This document shows, piece after piece, positions 18,445-21,070 of a stretch of 21,070 nucleotides of DNA. This DNA is from Amphimedon queenslandica (taxonomy: Eukaryota > Porifera > Demospongiae > Haplosclerida > Niphatidae): the NCBI RefSeq assembly GCF_000090795.2, contig NW_003546900.1:27496-48565 (forward strand), written 5' to 3'. Made by a program: the position numbers and the translations under genes. Within the stretch, counting starts at the first letter, position 1, and each line of letters opens with the position of its first letter. The notes under the pieces were generated by a model. The model did not search any database, was not told the DNA's origin, and worked only from the letters and a program-made list of their open reading frames with translations.

Positions 18445-18961
18445 ATGTATCTTATGTATTTTGTAATAGGGTATGATTCAAGGTTACATGTATATTCGTT
18501 TGATGGATATGTCATTATAAGCATGGCCACAGTAAGTACTCTCAGTATAAGTTATTGTTTGCCAGCATATCTTTCGTTCATGATTGTTAGTTTATTATAA
18601 TAATATTATGTGAATGCATGTTGTCATTAACAAACAACAATTGTTTGCACATTGGAAAGTATTCATGTGTTCTATATTTATATGAATTTGCTCAATGCAA
18701 GTCTCAAAAAATCTTAATTCAGTATACAATTCGTAAGCAGATTAAAAGATGTTTGTCTATTCTTTTGTAGATTACGAATGACAACACTGTGCATGTTCAT
18801 GTACGTAATCAATGTGTCCATGTTAATGGCTACTTAGGTATTATTTATTTCTTAATTCATGCTTTATGATAATGTGTATTTTTCTTCTAGGAAGATTGAT
18901 GGAAACTAAAGCATTGGAGCATTTATGTCTTGACAAACACTGGATTGTTAATGTATGTTAA
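18445..18961 (+). CDS. Small three-exon gene of unknown function (74-codon model)
   Basis: Exon 1 (from ATG 18445 to 18531) reads MYLMYFVIGYDSRLHVYSFD and ends ISMAT at an ACA|GTAAGT donor. Exon 2 (18771-18837, after TCTTTTGTAG) reads ITNDNTVHVHVRNQCVHVNG and ends within a Gly codon at G|GTATTA. Exon 3 (18891-18961, after TTTTCTTCTAG) completes that Gly and reads RLMETKALEHLCLDKHWIVN, then VC and TAA. Introns are 239 and 53 nt. Both joins keep phase, and an AATAAA follows 72 nt after the stop. The translation is hydrophobic/polar alternating, as in beta strands, but I do not recognise a family. The start may lie further upstream: the frame is open from 18382 and a phase-compatible exon is possible at 18186-18241. 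Confidence 0.5.
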
Positions 18962-18985
18962 TCTTGGCTTAGCATTGGTGCATCT

Positions 18986-18991
18986 TTTATT
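18986..18991 (-). promoter_or_regulatory. Poly(A) signal AATAAA for the minus-strand octapeptide gene
   Basis: TTTATT on the plus strand is AATAAA on the minus strand, about 64 nt beyond the modelled stop at 19057-19055. It places this 3' end inside the other gene's 3' region. Confidence 0.45.
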
Positions 18992-19032
18992 GACATTTTG
19001 ATTATTAATATTATGCCTACATCTATTATTAT

Positions 19033-19038
19033 AATAAA
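19033..19038 (+). promoter_or_regulatory. Poly(A) signal AATAAA for the 18445-18961 gene
   Basis: AATAAA lies 72 nt downstream of the TAA at 18959-18961 on the same strand, a normal distance for a metazoan polyadenylation signal. Confidence 0.5.
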
Positions 19039-19054
19039 GTTTTGATACATGTAG

Positions 19055-20368
19055 TTAGTAAAAGTTATAATTTTTTGTTCCAACTTGGGGTCTTGGCATC
19101 CATCCCCTACCCCTGCCCCTGCCAGGTTGTCTTGGTAGATTGAGATACTATTATGGAATATAATTTAGTACATCATAGTAAAGACTTACAATTTGTCTAT
19201 TGACAGCCCTCAATTGGGCAATAATGAGCTGCCTTTGCTGGTGCAGCAAAGGCAGTGCTGGGGCAGGAGGGACTGCCGGAGCCCCTCCAGGAGGGACTAC
19301 AGGTGCACCTGCAGGAGGGACTGCTGGAGTTCCTCCATGAGGGACAATGGGTGCACCTCCAAGAGGGACTCCCAGAGCTGCTCCAGGAGGGACTATGGGT
19401 GCAGCTCCAAGAGGGACTGGCAGAGCCCCTCCAGGAGTGATTGCCGGAGCCCCTCCAGTAGGGATTGCCGGATCCCCTCCAGGAGGGATTGCCGGAGCTC
19501 CTGCAGGATAGTCTGGCCGCCCAGACCCAACCCCTGCGGGAGAAGGGTCTGGTACAATGCTTAACAAGACTTTGTGCAGCCGTCAGAAATCCGACGTGAC
19601 CAATCAAGATTCAATTTGTCATAATGATGTCATTATTTTAATAAATATTCATTGTAGTTATTGTTAAGTATAACAATAGCGTGCTGTACTGAAATATCAA
19701 GGCACAGACTGTGGAAACCAGGCCATGAGAAGAGCTCTAGACACACTAGCTAGAGTTTCTGTCCTGCCTAGTCTTAGTCGGGAACTTATTCTCTCGATGG
19801 TTCAAGGCAAGAAATGTTGAAATGATGGAACACAATTCGGACTCATGTTAAGCAAGTCATTTTGTTCCTCTTTTAGTGGCAAATATCTCATTCTCCTGAG
19901 AACTTAGATCATAGCACTCAAAAGCATTTTTTATTATCATTAACACGTGCTTTAACTATTATTAAAATTAATAAATAACTACATTTCTTGGCTTCCTTCT
20001 GCACAAAGTCTTGTTAAGCATTGTACCAGACCCTTCTCTCACAGGGGTTGGGTCTGGGTGGCCAGACTACCTGCAGGAGGGATTGCCGGAGCCCCTCCAG
20101 GAGAAATTGCCGGAGCCCCTCCAGGAGGGATTGCCAGAGCCCCTCGAGGAAGGATTGCTGGAGCCCCTCCAGGAGGGATTGCAGGAGCTCCTCCAGGAGG
20201 GATTGCTGGAGCCCCTCTAGGAGGGATTGCTGGAGCCACTCCATGAGGGATTGCTGGAGCTCGTCCAGGAGGGATTGCCGGATCTCCTCCAGGAGGCAGA
20301 ATGGGATCTTCCTCTCTCCTCTCCGGATCTCGGCTTGGTGACCTACTTATACTATGAAAAAGATACAT
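19055..20368 (-). CDS. Octapeptide-repeat (APAIPPGG) gene, minus strand, spliced model
   Basis: The model runs from ATG 20368 (or from a TTTTTCATAG acceptor at 20352) through SISRSPSRDPERREEDPI into about ten units of APAIPPGG type (to 20071), then, after a 570-nt candidate intron made by an inserted element, ten more units (19500 down), ending LPLLHQQRQLIIAQLRAVNR with QI at a GTAAGT donor (19189). A 42-nt intron with a TACTAAAT branch-like site ends CATAATAG at 19148, and the last exon reads YLNLPRQPGRGRGRGW to a TAA at 19057-19055. The protein would be low-complexity, Pro/Gly/Ala-rich with an Arg/Gly tail, perhaps structural or extracellular, but no signal peptide is visible and the function is unknown. 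Caution: a 24-nt unit keeps several frames open on both strands, so the choice rests on splice sites, frame across the insertion, and the poly(A) signal. Confidence 0.5.
19148..19189 (-). other. Candidate 42-nt intron of the octapeptide gene
   Basis: On the minus strand it starts GTAAGTCTTT, contains TACTAAAT about 15 nt before the end, and ends CATAATAG. It falls between complete codons, and the frame after it stays open for 30 codons. If it is not spliced, the reading stops 12 codons later. Confidence 0.5.
19251..19508. repeat. 24-nt GC-rich minisatellite, block 1
   Basis: About ten imperfect copies of a unit like GGAGGGATTGCCGGAGCCCC plus TCCA, more diverged towards 19260. Each unit begins GGAGGG and ends CCCTCC, so it can fold on itself, and unit junctions (CCTCCAGGAGG) are palindromic. 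The unit length of eight codons keeps the reading frame. Confidence 0.85.
19501..20070 (-). other. Candidate intron created by the MITE insertion (570 nt)
   Basis: On the minus strand the exon ends CCTCCTGCAG at 20071 and the next bases are GTAGTC, where G comes from the target duplication and T from the element. At the far end the second duplication supplies CTATCCTGCAG followed by GAGCTCC, an acceptor-like AG. Removing 570 nt (561 + 9, a multiple of three) rejoins GCA G|GA GCT and restores the uninterrupted octapeptide frame. If not removed, the reading stops within the left part of the element after SLATQTQPL. The donor is weak at +4 and +5 and the pyrimidine tract is poor, so splicing is a hypothesis. 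Confidence 0.45.
19509..20069. mobile_element. 561-bp MITE with 71-bp TIRs and 9-bp target duplication (introner-like)
   Basis: The left arm 19509-19579 begins TAGTCTGGCCGCCCAGACCC, and the right arm 19999-20069 is its inverse with only three mismatches in 71 (at arm positions 11, 29 and 31, all transitions). The flanks carry an exact 9-bp direct repeat CCTGCAGGA (19500-19508 and 20070-20078). Each arm also holds a small internal stem, CCAGACCC with GGGTCTGG. The interior (19580-19998) is AT-rich without coding. A 9-bp duplication with long TIRs suits Mutator-like elements, but the superfamily is not certain. It interrupts the minisatellite of the octapeptide gene, and its edges form splice-like sites on the minus strand. 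Confidence 0.9.
20070..20300. repeat. 24-nt GC-rich minisatellite, block 2
   Basis: About ten copies of the same 24-nt unit as block 1, in the same orientation on the plus strand. Both blocks having one orientation while the element's arms are inverted shows that the MITE split a single array. Confidence 0.85.
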
Positions 20369-20369
20369 A

Positions 20370-21070
20370 CAAGTATATATAGTTTATAAGCTAGAGGTTG
20401 GATAACTGACTTTTTGCTTGCAAAGTACAAATAACAAATATTGAAAAGTAGTCTAATGCCTGATTGCAAATTGACTAAGGTCTAAATTTTAAGGGATTGT
20501 ACTGCTCAGTGACAAAGTGTAGTTGAGCGGGATATCAGGCATGGTTATTAAAGATTATTAACCAAAACAGGATATTACGTCACATAAATCATTAGTTATT
20601 AGCTATGAATTTCATTATTATTTCAAGTTTTAAGATGTAGTATGTTTATTTTGTGTATGCACAAGTAGCTAAATATTAATATCTTGCAGAAGTTTCATTA
20701 AATATTCTCTAATGGATTTTTACACCTAGTTAATTAATATCAATAAACATGATACTGATATAAATATAAAAATAATTAACAAATTGAATAAAAGTATGGA
20801 AACAAGGAATAAAAAAATTTCTATACATAAGAAAAAGTAGGGTTGTCAAAAAATAAAAGAAACAAGGGGGTTGAGTTCAATCATATAGTAATTATTAATT
20901 CAATTAATAATAATAAAAGTTAATAAATAAAAAATAATTATTCTGACAAGTAATACATAAATTTCAACCCTACTTTGCAGCATTTAATGAAGGATTACTG
21001 ATTCTTTAACATGACATAGTTTAATCAAAGAATGACAACCCAACTGCTTAGTTCCAGCCTACGAAAGTGT
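20370..21070. other. AT-rich stretch without a recognisable gene
   Basis: No open frame of note. A perfect 12-bp inverted repeat, AAAGTAGGGTTG (20834-20845) and CAACCCTACTTT (20965-20976), encloses 119 nt and could be a very small MITE; no clear duplication flanks it. Confidence 0.4.

Noticed and set aside
19193-19564. Open frames on the plus strand (Cys/Arg/Ser-rich and Leu/Gln/Glu-rich) in minisatellite block 1
   Set aside because: A 24-nt unit keeps frames open on both strands; these lack splice support and cross into the inserted element's arm.
19500-20078. Large inversion between two minisatellite arrays
   Set aside because: The arrays have the same orientation and only the 71-bp arms are inverted; insertion of one TIR element with a 9-bp duplication explains everything more simply.
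20011-20341. Open frames on the plus strand in minisatellite block 2 (LPEPLQEG-type repeats)
   Set aside because: They start inside the MITE arm and follow from the repeat length. The minus-strand register is the one shared by both blocks and by the outer splice sites.
20834-20976. Tiny MITE with 12-bp inverted repeats
   Set aside because: A perfect 12-bp match but no target duplication and a simple AT-rich interior; kept only as a remark.
1-21070. CRISPR arrays, rRNA, tRNA or bacterial operon signals
   Set aside because: No spaced palindromic array, no tRNA-like or rRNA-like sequence was recognised, and introns, poly(A) signals and transposon types are eukaryotic.

Overview
This window looks like nuclear DNA of an early-branching animal. 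It is AT-rich, has short spliceosomal introns (about 42-90 nt) with GT..AG ends, has AATAAA poly(A) signals, and is dense with decayed DNA transposons and miniature inverted-repeat elements. The repeat content and intron sizes would suit a sponge, but that is inference; no host gene here fixes the taxon.

Layout. (1) 1-620: the 3' end of a minus-strand gene (two terminal exons with stop). (2) 620-4450: AT-rich, no recognisable gene, one degenerate palindromic repeat at 3287-3503. (3) 4463-7608: fossil Helitron B on the minus strand (Rep region with an HVH motif, two short introns, no helicase left), split by a 1741-bp Merlin-type element (4678-6418) with long inverted repeats, an 8-bp target duplication and remnants of an ISXO2-like transposase. 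(4) 8140-8706: a candidate TIR element holding an Arg/Glu-rich coding remnant. (5) 9400-16748: fossil Helitron A on the plus strand, nearly complete from N-terminal repeats through Rep (HYH) and Pif1-type helicase to a C-terminal OTU-like protease. It is broken by more than twenty stops or frameshifts and by a 338-bp TIR element. (6) 16750-18400: mostly unexplained, with a 64-67-bp tandem repeat at 17312-17505. (7) 18445-18961: a small three-exon plus-strand gene model. (8) 19055-20368: a convergent minus-strand gene model encoding about twenty Pro/Gly/Ala-rich octapeptides. (9) 20370-21070: AT-rich, no gene.

The most interesting object is in (8). A 561-bp element with 71-bp terminal inverted repeats (3 mismatches) and a perfect 9-bp target duplication, CCTGCAGGA, sits inside the octapeptide-coding array. 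The duplication plus the element's first bases create GCAG|GT at one edge and TGCAG|G at the other. Removing exactly 570 nt as an intron would restore the uninterrupted repeat reading frame. This is the architecture expected of an introner, a DNA transposon that arrives as a ready-made intron. Splicing itself is inferred, not shown.

The Helitron and Merlin genes are dead copies: stops, frameshifts and replaced catalytic residues are visible. The two Helitrons are of different subtypes and are arranged divergently. Nested insertions give a relative chronology: Helitron B before Merlin, Helitron A before its TIR element, and the octapeptide array before the introner-like element.
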